Positions 22,742-35,299 of a stretch of 64,000 nucleotides of DNA are shown piece after piece (position 1 is the stretch's first letter; the number at the start of each line of letters is the position of its first letter). Under the pieces are notes generated by a model, which did not search any database, was not told where the DNA came from, and saw nothing but the letters and a program-made list of their open reading frames with translations. The stretch comes from Areca catechu (lineage: Eukaryota; Streptophyta; Magnoliopsida; Arecales; Arecaceae), in assembly GCA_021397845.1 (NCBI GenBank), contig CM038041.1:145182780-145246779 (forward strand), written 5' to 3'. The position numbers and the translations under genes were made by a program.

Positions 22742-24319
22742 TATGTTTTTGCAGGAATGTCTTGCAGCCCAATATAAAGAAATAAAATAATTGAATAGTG
22801 GTTGTACAAGACAACATGAAGAGTGGACAAGCTATATTTTGGACTAAATGGTAAAGGAAGGATTTTACACATTGATAAATTCTAAACATTTCCTTTCATA
22901 ATTAAAAATGTAGTTAAATATTTATTATAAATGCTGCATCATTTGCTTTGAAAAATTTCTTTTAAATGTTTTATTAGAATCAAGCTTAGACTAATAGTCA
23001 TTTGTTGTAATCATGAACCTTTTGGTATTAATGGATTTCATGCTCTCATGATTAAACTTATGATTATTAGACTTTCACTTGATTTTGATTAATATAGTTT
23101 TAAAATATTTTAAGTGAAATGTTGTGATTTATATGTTTTCTTGTTTGGCTTCTATGCTTAATCTAGAAATAATTTGGATCAAGTATAGAACTAGTAGTTA
23201 AGGGTTACTTTTAAGAATAAGGTATGCATATTGATAAACCCTTTCTCTAGTTGCTAGACTTGCTATCAAATTACTTCTGGCATTTGTATGGATATCAAAT
23301 CATTTCAAATGAATTTTAAATCATGCTAAAAAATCTTTAAATGATCAATGTTTTGCATTTTGAAAATCTTTCATATCTTGAAAATTTCAAGTCTTTGATT
23401 TCAGACTTAGAATTTATGTTCATATCTCAAAATTATCTGAAATTATGATGCATGTGCTTTCATGATTGTATTCCTCAAATGAATGCATATTTTTAAGGGA
23501 GAATAACATTTAAGGAAAGCATCTAAAGATTTGTTATCGTGCTTTAAATATTTTCTTGATATCATGCTTTACTTGCTGTGATACTCCTTCTCCTTATTTT
23601 CAAATCTAATCTTTTGAAGGAAGTTACATTCATTTGATATCAAAATTTATTTTATTAGAAATGCTCCTAGTAACCGCTTCGGATTGGGTTAGTCACCATG
23701 GTCGTTCGATCATAGGAGATAAGTAGGGTTTAAAGACTCTCTCTTCCTATTCAATGGGATCTCTTACGACGTGTTGGGGTGCCTTTGTGACCTTATCCCA
23801 TGAATGAGGTGACTGGATAATATACCTTCAATCATTTCTTGCATGTGCTTATCATTTTAAGGTATCATGGTCAATCTGTATCATATTTCATATGGTATCA
23901 TGTTTAATTAATTTCATGTATTGATTTTGATGATCTACTTGCTATTCTTTCCGACTTTATTCTCACTTTGTATTGTCTTTCACCCTTTTTCATGATGTCA
24001 AAAAGGAAGAAAAAAATGTTAAGTATGAAAAAGGAAAAGATTGGATAAACATGAAAAATCATATGAGAAATGAAAGAAAGTATAAAAGGAGGAGAAGAAA
24101 GCAAAATGTTATAAATTTAAGGAAAGAATTACCAAGAGCAAGAAAACTTGAAAAATTTGCATATTTTGAAAAATATTTTGAAAAATTTTTTGATCATATT
24201 TTGAGAGAGAGCTTGGTGCTTATTGATTTTGAGCTTACATCTTTATCTTATTGTTAATCTTTTTATGCTTATCCTATTCATATACTTAAAGGTTTTGTCA
24301 TCATCAAAAAGGGGGAGAT
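22742..24319 (+). other. 3' non-coding part of unit 2 with multiple polypurine tracts
   Basis: It parallels 18399-19976. The final tract AAAAAGGGGGAGAT (24306-24319) directly precedes LTR 3 and is in better shape than its counterpart in unit 1. The open stretch 23973-24257 is a chance reading of A/G-rich sequence. The conserved block is at 23664-23808. Confidence 0.8.
23664..23808 (+). other. Shared conserved block, copy in unit 2
   Basis: Arms CATAGGAGA (23711-23719) and TCTCTTACG (23760-23768) are partly complementary (G-U plus one mismatch), and the flanking CACCATGG and GGGGTGCC are kept. Confidence 0.82.
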
Positions 24320-24562
24320 TGTTGACTCTAGTCTTGATTTTGATGATTGACAAAATGTTTAAGTATATATAAGTACTAATTATATTTTAAGTATGTTTAT
24401 CAGATATTAGTAGTCATCCATGTTGAATGAAGAAATGCTTGTATTTCAGTTGAAAAAGTCCTTAAATTAATGAAAAATCAAGTACATAGACTTTGGAATT
24501 GGTATGGAAGAACTTGAAGAAGTTAAAGTTTGGTTTTCAGCAAGTTTCAGCAATGGCACGCC

Positions 24563-24820
24563 CAAGTGTCGACACCTGAAGGTGAAGTATCGATACTTGA
24601 GAATGAAGTGTCGACACCTGGAAATGAAGTATCGACTCAAGGCCTGAGATTTTTTGAAAATACAGAACTATGCCATCTGGAGATTTTTTATCTCAAGTGT
24701 CGACTCACAGAAATGAAGTGTCGACACTTAAAGATGAAGTGTCGACTCATAGAAGTGAAGTATCGACACTTAAGAATGAAGCGTCGACATCTAGAGGTGA
24801 AGTGTCGACACTTAGACAGT
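24563..24820 (+). repeat. GTCGAC palindrome array in LTR 3
   Basis: Same unit and period as LTR 1, with several ATCGAC variants. Confidence 0.9.
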
Positions 24821-24922
24821 AATGGCTAATTTTCTGGGCTACAGAACTTCTTTAATTTGCTTTTAAACAGCTTTATTTTTTATCCCCAATGGTCATAAAT
24901 AGTCATCTATGATTTGGAGGGC

Positions 24923-24927
24923 TACAT
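24923..24927. repeat. Target-site duplication of B, left copy (TACAT)
   Basis: TACAT before B and TATAT (35300-35304) after it. Intact LTRs have GGGCTATATAA here, so the left copy carries one transition. B landed in the TATA box. Confidence 0.9.
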
Positions 24928-27590
24928 TGTTGGGAATTGTGTTCCAAAGTCAATCGCCTAGGTTGTAGGCAGTTGTGTTGAGTATTATGATCTGTATATG
25001 AATTAATAAAACATTATTTTGGCAGCTCATCACATCATTCATTTTCGTGTAATGAACTTTGTTTATGTGATGAAGTCCTTAGGATTGCACTGACTTCGAT
25101 ATAGAGAAGATATATCAAGTGATCCTTTAAAAGGTTCACAACCAAAGGATATATTGTACAGGACGATAATGAATCAAGTGTAGGTTGTTGTGTTTCACAT
25201 CATTTGGTTGTCCTCTTGACCAAAGGAGTGTGATGACATTGATATGATATGCAAGTGGGATATGTGACATCTCATTAAACGTGACTCCGTAGAGCTCCTT
25301 TCTGCCAAAGGATTTCTCGCGATTGGATATGGGTATATGTGTCCCTCCGACCTGAGGTCACGATGGTAGCTTGCAAGCAACTCCCTGTGATTTGATGCCA
25401 GACTACTTGGATTTTTAATCCGGTGATGGAAGGTTTCTGGGTACCGGCATGTACTTGTGGAGCAGTGATGGACCAAGATGGAATTGACCTGTCCAAATTG
25501 TTTGGATTGAATGTCTCGCAGTGTCTCAATTTAGCAAATCCTTGGCCAAGGTAGTCCTAATGAGGAGTCACTGGACTTGAGAGGTTGAGACATGTTGTAG
25601 ATTGACTCAGTTAGGGTTGGCAGTCTAATCCTAGGTCATCTTGAGCATTGGAGGTCAAAGGGATGAATTATACGGTAACCATATGCCAGAGGTTCGATAG
25701 ATTGCTCTCGCATCTTCGACCTATCCGGACACCGGGACCCATTGCTAGATGGTATCTTGTGCTGGTACTGGAAGTGTTCCAATGCTACCATTTAGGTTCG
25801 AACCTATGAGGTCACATGCCATCGAGGATTTCTTCCTGATCCAGGAACCGATCAATGATTGAGAATCATTTCGGTATTAAGGTCAAATGGTCTCTTGAGC
25901 ACACATTGGATTTTTTTGGTCCACTTGGTCTGATCTAGATCGACCAGGATGGGTTTGGGTCAACCAAGAATTGTTCTTGGTAGACCAAGACTGAACCAAG
26001 TTTTATTACTCATTGGGTTTGGTCGGACCGAGATTTAATGAACCGATTTTTGGAATTGGTTTGTTGGACCGGGTTTAATTTATTTGGTTTATGGAACCGG
26101 TTTAAATACTTGTTGGTTTACACGGCAATATGGTTCAATGTGGCTTCTCCCCTGTTTCACCGAATTGGATGAGATCTTGCTCAAATGAAGAACATGTTCG
26201 GATGAGGAGCTCATCCAAGTCCCGCATGCCTTTCCTCCTCTCGGCCCAGTTCTTCTCCCGCATGCGATTTCCTCTCTTAAGGTCACAGGTTTACACGGTC
26301 TTCATGTATCTTCCGGTCTTCATGGTGATCTTCCAGCAGCGGCTCCTATTCCCAGAAATTTTAAATCGATTCTAATTGATCCAAAGGAGTTTGGATTAAT
26401 CCGGGTTTCCTCTTCGGTGTTTTATCTGGACTGCTCTTCTACCATTTTCCCTTGCCTTCATGGATTTTTTTCTTTGCCAATAAATACATCCCATTGGTTG
26501 AAGGCTCGGAAGTGAAAAGAGAGAAGCAATAGATAGGCAGCAGGGCGTTACATAGAAGAAGGTTGTTCGACGGTGATTCCAATAGGGAGGCGTTCTTCCG
26601 GTTTGCTGCAGGGCGACGACTCCATCATCGACTGGGACAAAGGGAAGAACAGAGCACGTCTTCCTCTGTTCTCACATGGTTTTCTGCCTTCTTCCAGCAG
26701 AGGTTCCTGGCCTTCATGCACCAATCTGGAACGTCCCTCTTGTCTTCTTCACACAGTGTTGACACGGCTTTTATGAGTCTAGTTATCATCCCAGCTTTCA
26801 CAGGATATGTTATCTCGGCCTACTATATTTGCTGAGTTGCTAGATATATGAGAGAAGAAGAAAATAGGACTTCACAGCCGTGTGATGAGGAGAATGAAAA
26901 ACAGGGCTTCACGATTTTCTCCGATTGATGTTTAAATCTTGGGTTCAAAGCCACGAGGTGCAATAGAGAGGGGCAGAGAGCGTGCTTTTGAGACGGACCT
27001 CCGCGTACAGAATTTTGTTCTGCAATCTGTGTTTTCCTTTTCCTGGTTCTTAAGTTTCCAGTGTGTGCTATTTGTGGAGTCTGGAATGTCTTAGAGAAGA
27101 ATGTCTATGAGGATTATTTGATTTTCCCTACTCCACATATCCTGACCTATTTTTGGATTCCCAAAGGACTAGCATCCTTCTGGGAGTTGGATCAGCAAGA
27201 GCCCATGCATAGATACTCTAGAGGGTGGATGCTTGGACACCTCGAGAGTTTAGATTGATCGATCCCTTCTTGCTGTTGCAGATCTTATTCGTTGTTGAAG
27301 GAGTTCAACCGATCGTTGATTAATTCTAAAGACTGAGAGAGTCCTCTTCAGTTAGGTATATTTTATTTTGGTAATCATGCATGCCTAGATCTATTTGTTA
27401 TCATATGATTTATTATTATTGCACTTGCTTATATATGCCTGTATATTTTGTTACATGTATCATGATATGTTAGATCCTGTGTATGAATAGGTACTTTCCG
27501 CTGCATGCTTAAAAAATTTTAATTATGCAATACCTGCTCCCTGGTGTAATATGTCTACAATAGACTTCTGCTGCACCAGGTTTTCCTTCA
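24928..27590 (+). repeat. Element B 5' LTR (2663 bp)
   Basis: TGTTGGGAATTGTGTTCC to TTTTCCTTCA, directly before the primer site. It is highly similar to 32640-35299 throughout. Confidence 0.95.
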
Positions 27591-27591
27591 G

Positions 27592-27603
27592 TGGTATCAG
27601 AGC
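27592..27603 (+). promoter_or_regulatory. Element B primer-binding site
   Basis: A perfect TGGTATCAGAGC, one base after the LTR. Confidence 0.95.
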
Positions 27604-29168
27604 CACAGGTTTCTGTGTAGCATATCATGATTGCATGTGTTAGGGATTACTTTTAGGAACCTAGTTGAGACCTTCACCATGGTCATGTGTCCAGATTAAT
27701 TAGGGTTTAAAACCCTAATTTTCTATGACACGAGGCAGTTCATCTGTGTTGGCCTTTTCAGAAGGATCCTTAAAGGAAACCTATGGTATTAAAAGTGTTT
27801 TAATCTGATTCATGTACATTGGCATGTCTAAAATGTTTAGGGCTTGCAATATTATAATTGATATGATGAAACTAGATATGATGCATGAAACATGTAAAAA
27901 GAGTTTTACATGAATTTAATTAAAAAATGTTTTAATTAAAAGATGGCTTATAATCTAACAATTATGAATTGAAAGATTAATCAAAATGACAAGACTAATT
28001 AGGGTTTATGAAACCTAATGTCATTTGAATAAGCTATCTGGGTTAATTGGGTTAGTTGTCTGATTGGGTCCATTAATTGGGTTAGACTTAAGGTTAGTTG
28101 AATTGGACTTAAGAGAACTAATCAAATGTTGATTAAGGACCTTCTCTTTAGTATCTATCTAATAGTTAGATAGGTTAGTCCATTCTTCTAAAATGGAACT
28201 AATTAGTGGCTCTGTGGTAAGCCCGAGTCCTTAGGCTGGTCTAATCGAGTCTGGTTAATCAATTGGTGTCTAGGCAGGTTTGGCATTTTTGTTGTATGAG
28301 GCTACCTCTTTCCTGGCCAATTTGGTTGGTGTTTAGGAAAGATGGTTAATGGCGGATACTCACCCATGATCTCACCTACCTGGCCAATCTGGTCAACCAA
28401 AATTGATTAGAAAAGCTTATTGATTTGAGTTAACCCATGTCGCCCAGGTTGATCAGCTTGACTGATCCTAAGGTGCCCATGGACCAATTTGTTGAATTTA
28501 ATTCAACCCTCCTGAGAATTGATTTGATCAGTGGGAGGTTGATCCATGTTCTTCTCTCTATTCTTCTGTCATAATTTAATTAAAATCCTCTAAAATTATT
28601 AGGTCCTAAAAAAGACTAAGTCAATGAGTTGTTGGTGTCTTAGCCTCCCATTGAGTGGGTTAGTAATGAGTCCTTTAGTTTGGTGTACATCAGCAGTTCC
28701 AAAGAATGGGTGTGCATCCGATTATTGGGATTACTCTCCCATAGATGATGGTTCAGTGCAACCTTCTTAACGGTAATCAGGTGAGCCGGCCAAAGTCGGG
28801 CTTGGTCATTCATTAGCTGAAAGCATTGGATTTGTTATATTGATGGTTGGACCTAACCAGAGACCCACAATAAGAGACCCAAAGGTCGATTGGGGGTTTT
28901 GTGGGGCAAAACTTATTACTGGAATTTGCTTAGGGAAGCAATTGGTTAAGAGAACCTACCTTTAGGCGTGTATGGGTGAGCCGGCCAAAGTCGGGCTCAT
29001 ACGTGGTCTATTGGATTTCAGTACCCACTATGAAATGGTGATTTCACGGATTAGAGTTAGAAGCTCCCTATCTGAAAAATTAGTGGGAGAGACCTTTAGA
29101 CTAAAGTCCAAGTCTTTTGGTTTAATTGATTAATTCATATACTAATAAGGTCTTAGATTTTCCTTCAA
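27604..29168 (+). other. Element B leader
   Basis: There is no gene. Near the start lie CACCATGGTC (27675-27684) and a hairpin ATTAGGG/CCCTAAT (27699-27719). The motif AGCCGGCCAAAGTCGGGCT occurs twice, at about 28787 and 28980; the same duplicated motif is in the leaders of A and H. Confidence 0.8.
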
Positions 29169-29945
29169 AAATCTTCAAACCTTTCGCTCTAGTCACTTCT
29201 CGATAGCGAGAAAGGTCCCAATTTCGATAGCTGGTATCGAAGATTGAGGATTATCCTGGAGCACGAGCGGATCCTTTATGTGATAATGGATCCAGCACTC
29301 GAAATCCCTCCTGCCAATGCTCAGAGTTTGGTTAGGGACACTTATTTGAAGTAGGTTTATGATTGAAATACTATCCGATGCATAATGTTGGCGGCTATGA
29401 ACGACGAGTTCAGTCGCAAATTTGAGGATGCCTAGCCAGACAAGATCCTTCAAAAGTTGAAGAAATCTTTCGGCATGCCAGATGATGTAGAGCGGTACAA
29501 AGTGTCTTGTACCAAAATGCGTAATGGCGGTTTGGTCACTGATCATGTATTGTACATGATCGAGATAATCGAACGATTGGGCAAGCTCGGATGTCCCTTG
29601 CATGAGCAACTCGGCAAGGATGCGATTCTGAATTCTCTACCCTCGTCCTATCTTAACTTTCTTGATCAGTATAGAATGAAAAAGTCTACAGTCAATAACC
29701 ATGATTTGATGGGGTTGCTGTAGACTTACAAGAAGGACCACCAACTGAATAAGGGGGTGGTGAATTTAGTGGGAGGTTCTAGAGGTCATCGTCCCTTTAA
29801 GAAAGGGAAGAAGAAAGGTAAGGGATAGAAGGTGCAAAGTCCTCCTGGCCCAAGTCAGACCAAGAAAGTGAAAGCTGATCTAGCTAGGGTAGAGTGCTTC
29901 TATTGTAAGAAGCATGGACACTGAAAGAGGAACTGTCCTCTTTAT
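29169..29945 (+). pseudogene. gag: Element B gag
   Basis: It aligns with the A and H Gag from the first residues, but the start codon is lost (the place reads AAA TCT TCA) and the Trp codon of LSLW reads TAG. The stretch 29457-29723 (FGMPDDVERYKVS ... HEQLGKDAILNSLPSSYL) is open. A CCHC knuckle lies at 29893-29936 (CFYCKKHGH-stop-KRNC), whose Trp codon is TGA. Several other stops and small deletions are present. Confidence 0.88.
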
Positions 29946-32616
29946 CAAGCGTCCAAAGACCCGAATAGCCTAAGGATGGAAAATGTCAGTAACTTGTATC
30001 TATGGCACTGAAGGCTGGGTCATGTTAACCAGAATAGGATAAACAAGTTGCGAGGAGATGGCCTCCTCGAGGTCAGTGATTCTAATTCACTATCCACTTA
30101 TGAATCCTGTTTGCTTAGTAAAATGGCCAAGTCACCTTTTACTGGAAAAGGTGAACAAGCTACAGAACTTCTGAGTCTCTTACATACTGATGTATGCGGA
30201 CCCATGAAAGTTAGTGCCAGAGGTGGATACAAATATTTCATTACGTTTACAAATGACCTTTCCAGGTGTGGTTGTCTTTTTGATGAGACATAAATCTGAG
30301 TCGTTTGAAATGTTCAAACGATATTGTAATGAAGTGGAGAAATAAACTGGAAAGAGTATTAAAACCCTTCGATCTGATCGAGGTGGTGAATATCTATCTG
30401 GTGAGTTCATGACATATCTTGAGGAGAATGGGATTCTCTTTCAGTGGACTCCTCCAGGAACACCTCAGTTGAATGGTGTGTCCGAAAGGAGGAATCAAAC
30501 CCTGTTGGACATGGTTTGATCCATGATGGGCTTTGTAACTCTGCCGCTATCCTTCTAGGGATATGCACTTGAGACAGCTTGTTACTTGCTGAATAATGTT
30601 TCGAGTAAGTCTATTGTCTCCACTCCATATGAATTATGGACTAGACGTAAGCCCTCAATTTCATACCTTAGGGTCTGGGGTTGTCCGGCTTATGAAAAGT
30701 GTTTAGCCTCTGATAAACTTGGTCCTAGGTCTGATCGGTGCCTGTTCATTGGGTACCCTAAGGAAACAAAAGGGTATTTCTTCTACTTGGAGGATGAACA
30801 GAAAGTGTTCGTTGCTCTTAGGGCTATATTTTTTGAAAAGGAGTTCCTTGGAGAAGGAACTGTAGCCTCTAAGATTGAACTTGGTGATGTTCAACCAGTG
30901 GAAGAGCCTGCACACTCTAAGGACATCATAGAATTGGCTGTGATTGAATCACACCCAGAACCCATTATTAGGAGATCCGGTAGAGTACCGCGTCAGCCGG
31001 ACATATACAATGGTTTCTTGGTCTGGGATTGTGATCCCATTAAGCTCGACGAGAATGATGAGGATCCGATCACCTATATGGATGCACTTCAGAGATTTGA
31101 CTCTGAGGCGTGGCTTGGAGCCATGCGATCCGAAATGGAGTCCATGTAAATCAACAATGTATGGACATTGATTGATCCACCCAAAGGGATAAAATCCATC
31201 GGGTGCAAGTAGATTTTCAAGAGAAAAAGAGATGCAGATGGGAAGGTGGAGACCTATAAAGCCCATCTGGATGCCAAAGGGTATCGTCAGCGATATAGTA
31301 TTGATTGTGACGAGACGTTCTCCCTTATGGCAATGCTCAAGTCCTTTTGGATCATGCTTACTTTGGCAGCATATTTTGACTATGAGATTTGGTAGATGGA
31401 TGTCCGAACTGCTTTCCTAAATAGGGAGCTAGATGAGGAGGTGTATATGATACAGCCTAAAGGGTTCACATCCACTGATGAGTCAAAAGCGTGCAAATTG
31501 CAAGGTCCATTTATGGACCCAAGCAAGCATCTTGAAGTTGGAACATGCATTTTGATAGGTATATCAAATCGTATGGCTTTGTTAGGAACGGAGAGGAACC
31601 CTACATCTATAAGTAGATTAATAATTCTGTGATTGTATTCCTGGTACTGTATGTTGATGACATTCTCTTAATCGGGAATGACATCGCAGCATTGCAAGGA
31701 ATAAATATCTGGTTATCATCTCAGTTCTCTATGAAGGACTTGGGTGAAGCTTCTTACATACTAGGTATGAAGATCTATAGAGATAGATCTAAGAAGCTTC
31801 TGGGATTGTCCCAGTCTACGTACATTGATACCATGCTGAAACGGTTCAGCATAGAAAATTTCAAGAAAGGCTATCTCCTGATAGGTTTTGGAATTACTTT
31901 TTTTTAAGGATTATGTGACAACTTCTGAGAAAAGAGAGCGCATGAGTAGAATTCCTTATACTTCGAAAGTGGGATCTATCATGTATGCTGTGACATGTAT
32001 TAGACCAGATATGGCATACTCACTAGGAGTAGTGAGCATATACCAGTCTGACCAAGGTGAGGTGCATTGGAATGTGGTTAAGACCATCTTGAAGTATTTG
32101 AGAAATACTAAGGACCAATGGCTGATTTATGGAGAACATGACTTGAAACTTGTGGGGTATACTGACTCTAGTTTCCAGTCTGATTGAGATGATAGCAAGA
32201 GTATGTCAGGGTTTATGTTTATCCTGAATGGAGGAGCGATCTGCTGGAAAAGTTCCAAGTAGGCAACTGTTGCAAACTCGGTAAGCGAAGCAGGGTACTT
32301 TACAGCATCAGATGCAGCAAAGAAAGTCATGTGGTTGCCAAAATTCCTTGGAGAGCTAGGGGTGGCACCTTTGCTAGATGGTCCTATTCCTGTGTATTGT
32401 GACAGCACAGGGTCCATTGCTCAAGCTAAGGAGCCAAAGTCATATCACCGCACTAAGAATATTCTAAGATGCTATCATCTCGTGCAAGAGATCGTGGAAC
32501 GAGGTGACATCAATCTTATGAAGATCGATGGAAAGGAAAGTCTGACCGACCCATTCACTAAAGCCCTCGGAATCAAAATGTTCGATAAAGGGAAATGGGT
32601 ATTGATACTATTCTGA
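29946..32616 (+). pseudogene. pol: Element B pol with protease deleted
   Basis: After LYQAS the sequence jumps straight to the pre-integrase region (NVSNLYLWH, about 29980-30010). The roughly 450 bp that carry protease in A and H are missing. Integrase: zinc region to about 30130, then the first Asp motif (LHTDVCGPM), the WTPPGTPQLNGVSERRN end (30440-30500), and an open C-terminal stretch 30586-31149 running into RT. RT keeps YVDD at 31650-31661 but has TAG for Trp at several places. RNase H is at about 32180-32600 (YCDSTGSIAQAKEPKS). Non-functional. Confidence 0.92.
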
Positions 32617-32630
32617 TTAGTTTTAGTACA

Positions 32631-32639
32631 AGTGGGAGT
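32631..32639 (+). promoter_or_regulatory. Element B polypurine tract
   Basis: AGTGGGAGT directly before the 3' LTR. Confidence 0.88.
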
Positions 32640-35299
32640 TGTTGGGAATTATGTCCCAAAGCTAATCGCCTAGATTGTAGGCAGTTATGTTGAGTATTAT
32701 GATCTGTATATGAATTAATAAAACATTATTTTGGTAGCTCATCACATCATTCATTTTCCTGTAATGAACTCTGTTTATGTGATGAAGTCCTTAAGACTGC
32801 ACTGACTTCGATATAGAGAGGATATATCGAGTGGTCCTTTAAAAAGTTCACAACCAAAGGATACATTGTACAGGATAGTAATGTATCAAGTGTAGGTTGT
32901 TGTGGTTCACATCGTTTGGTTGTCCTCTTGACCAAAGGAGTGTGGTGACCCTGATGTGATCTGCAAGTGGGATGTGTGACATCTTATTGAACGTGACTCT
33001 GTAGAGCTCCTTTCTTCCAAAGGATTGCTCGCGATTGGATATGGGTATGTGTCCCTCCAACCTGAGGTCACGATGGTAGCTTGCAAGCAACTCCCTATGC
33101 TTTGGTGCCCGACTACCCGGATTTCTAATCCGGTGATGGAAGGTTTATGGGTACAGGAAAGTACTTGTGGAGCAGTGGTGGACCAAGATGGAATTGACCT
33201 GTCCAAATTGTTTGGGTTGAATGTCTCGCAGTGTCTCAATTTAGCAAATCCTTGGCCAAGGTAGTCCTAGTGAGGAGTCACTGGACTTGCGAGGTTGAGA
33301 CATGTTGTGGATTGACTCAGTTAGGGTTGGCAGTCTAACCCTAGGTCATCTTGAGCATTGGAGGTCAAAAGGATGAATTATATGGTAACCATATGCCAGA
33401 GGTTTGATAGATTGCTCTCACATCTTCGGCCTATCCGGATGCCGGGACCCATTGCTAGATGGTATCTTGTGCTGGTACTGGAAGTGTTGCAGTGCTACCA
33501 TTTAGGTTCGAACCTATGAGGTCACATGCCATCGAGGATTTCTTCCTAATCCAGGAATGATCAATGATTGAGAATCATTTCAATATTAAGGTCAAATGAT
33601 CTCTTGAGCACACATTGGGTTTTTTTGGTCCACTTGGTCTGATTTGATCGACCAGGATGGGTTTGGGTCAACCAGGAATTATTCCTGGTAGACCAGGACT
33701 GAACCGAGTTTTATTACTCATTGGGTTTGGTCAGACCGAGGTTTAATGAACCAATTTTGGAATTGGTTTGTTAGACCGGGTTTAATTTATTTGGTTTATG
33801 GAACCAGTTTAAATACTCGTTGGTTTACATGGCAATATGGTTCAACATGGCTTTCTCCCCTATTTCACCAAATTGGATGAGATCTTACTCGCATGAAGAA
33901 CATGTTCGGATGAGAAGTTCGTCCAAGACCTGCACGCCTTTCCTCCTCTCGGCCCAGTTCTTCTCCCACACACGATTTCCTCTCTCACGGTCATGGGTTT
34001 ACATGGTCTTCATGTATCTTCCGGTCTTCACGGTGATCTTCCAGCAGCGGCTCCTGTTCCCAAAAATTTTAAACCGATTCTAATTGATCCAAAGGAGTTT
34101 GGATTAATTCGGGTTTCCTCTCCGATGTTTTATCTGGACTGCTCTTCCACCGTTTTCCCTTGCCTTCATGGATTTATTTCTCCACCTATAAATATATCCC
34201 GTTGTTTGAAGGCTCGAAAGTGAAAAAGAGAGAAGCAATAGATAGGCAGCAGGGCGTGAGATAGAAGAAGGTTGTTCGACGGTGATTCCAATAGGGAGGC
34301 ATTCTTTCGGTTTGCTACAGGGCGACGACTCCATCATCGGCTAGGACAAAGGGAAGAATAGAGCACGTCTTCCTCTATTCTCACGTAGTTTTCTGCCTTC
34401 TTTCAGTAGAGGTTCCCGGCCTTCATACACCAATCTGGAATGTCCCTCTTGTCTTCTTCACATAGTGTTGACACGGCTTTTATGAGTCTAGTTGTCATCC
34501 CAGCTTTCACGGGATATGTTATCTTGGCCTGCTGTATTTGCTGAGTTGCTAGATATATGAGAGAAGAAGAAAACAGGACTTCACGGTCATGAGATGAGGA
34601 GAACAAAAAATAGGGCTTCACGATTTTCTCCGTCTGATGTTTTGATCTTGGGTTCAAAGCCGCGAGGTGCAATAGAGAGGGGCAGAGAGTGTGCTTTTGA
34701 GACGGATCTCCGCGTACAGAATTTTGTTCTGCAATATGTGTTTTCTTTTCCCTGGTTCTTAAGTTTCTAGTGTGTGCTATTTGTGGAGTCTAGGCGGTCT
34801 TAGAGAAGACTATCTGTGAGGATTATTTGATTTTCCCTGCTCCATATATCCTGACCTGTTTTTGGATTCCCGAAGGACTAGCATCCTTTCGAGAGTTGGA
34901 TCAGCAAGAGCCCGTGCATGGAAACTCTAGAGGGTGGACGCTTGGACACCTCGAGAGTTTGGATCGATCGATCTCTTCTTGCTGTTGCAAATCTTATTCG
35001 CTGTTGAAGGAGTTCAACCAGTTGCTGATTAATTCTGAAGACTGAGAGAGTCCTCTTCGATCAGGTATATTTTATTTTGGTAATCATGCATGTCTAGATC
35101 TAGTTGTTATCATATGATTTATTATTATTGCACTTGCCTATACATGCCTGTATATTTTGTTACATGCATCATGAAATGTTAGATCCTGTGTATGAGTAGG
35201 TACTTTCCGCTGCATGCTTAAAATTTTTTAATTATGCAATACCTGCTCCCTAGCGCAACATGTCTACAATAGGCTTCCGCTGCCCTAGGTTTTCCTTCA
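32640..35299 (+). repeat. Element B 3' LTR (2660 bp)
   Basis: TGTTGGGAATTATGTCCC to TTTTCCTTCA. TATAAATA at 34187-34194 is the likely core promoter; in the 5' LTR the same place reads AATAAATA (about 26490). Confidence 0.95.

Larger units (their letters stand above)
24320..24927 (+). repeat. Array LTR 3, left part
   Basis: It starts TGTTGACTCTAG and is cut by insertion B just upstream of its TATA box. The palindrome array is at 24563-24820. The right part follows at 35300-36110; without B and one TSD copy the LTR is 1414 bp, close to LTR 1. Confidence 0.93.
24928..35299 (+). mobile_element. Element B: full-length, decayed Angela-like copia retrotransposon (about 10.4 kb)
   Basis: Two LTRs of about 2.66 kb, primer site, leader, gag, integrase, RT, RNase H and polypurine tract are in order on the plus strand, flanked by TACAT/TATAT. 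It is of the same family as A. It lacks the protease through an internal deletion near 29970 and carries many TGG-to-TAG/TGA changes. It is the most deeply nested element in the window. Confidence 0.95.

Noticed and set aside
23973..24257. Small basic protein or env-like ORF before LTR 3
   Set aside because: It is A/G-rich polypurine sequence read by chance and is not open in unit 1 or F.
27699..27719. Telomere-like TTTAGGG repeat
   Set aside because: A single hairpin ATTAGGG/CCCTAAT, no tandem heptamers.
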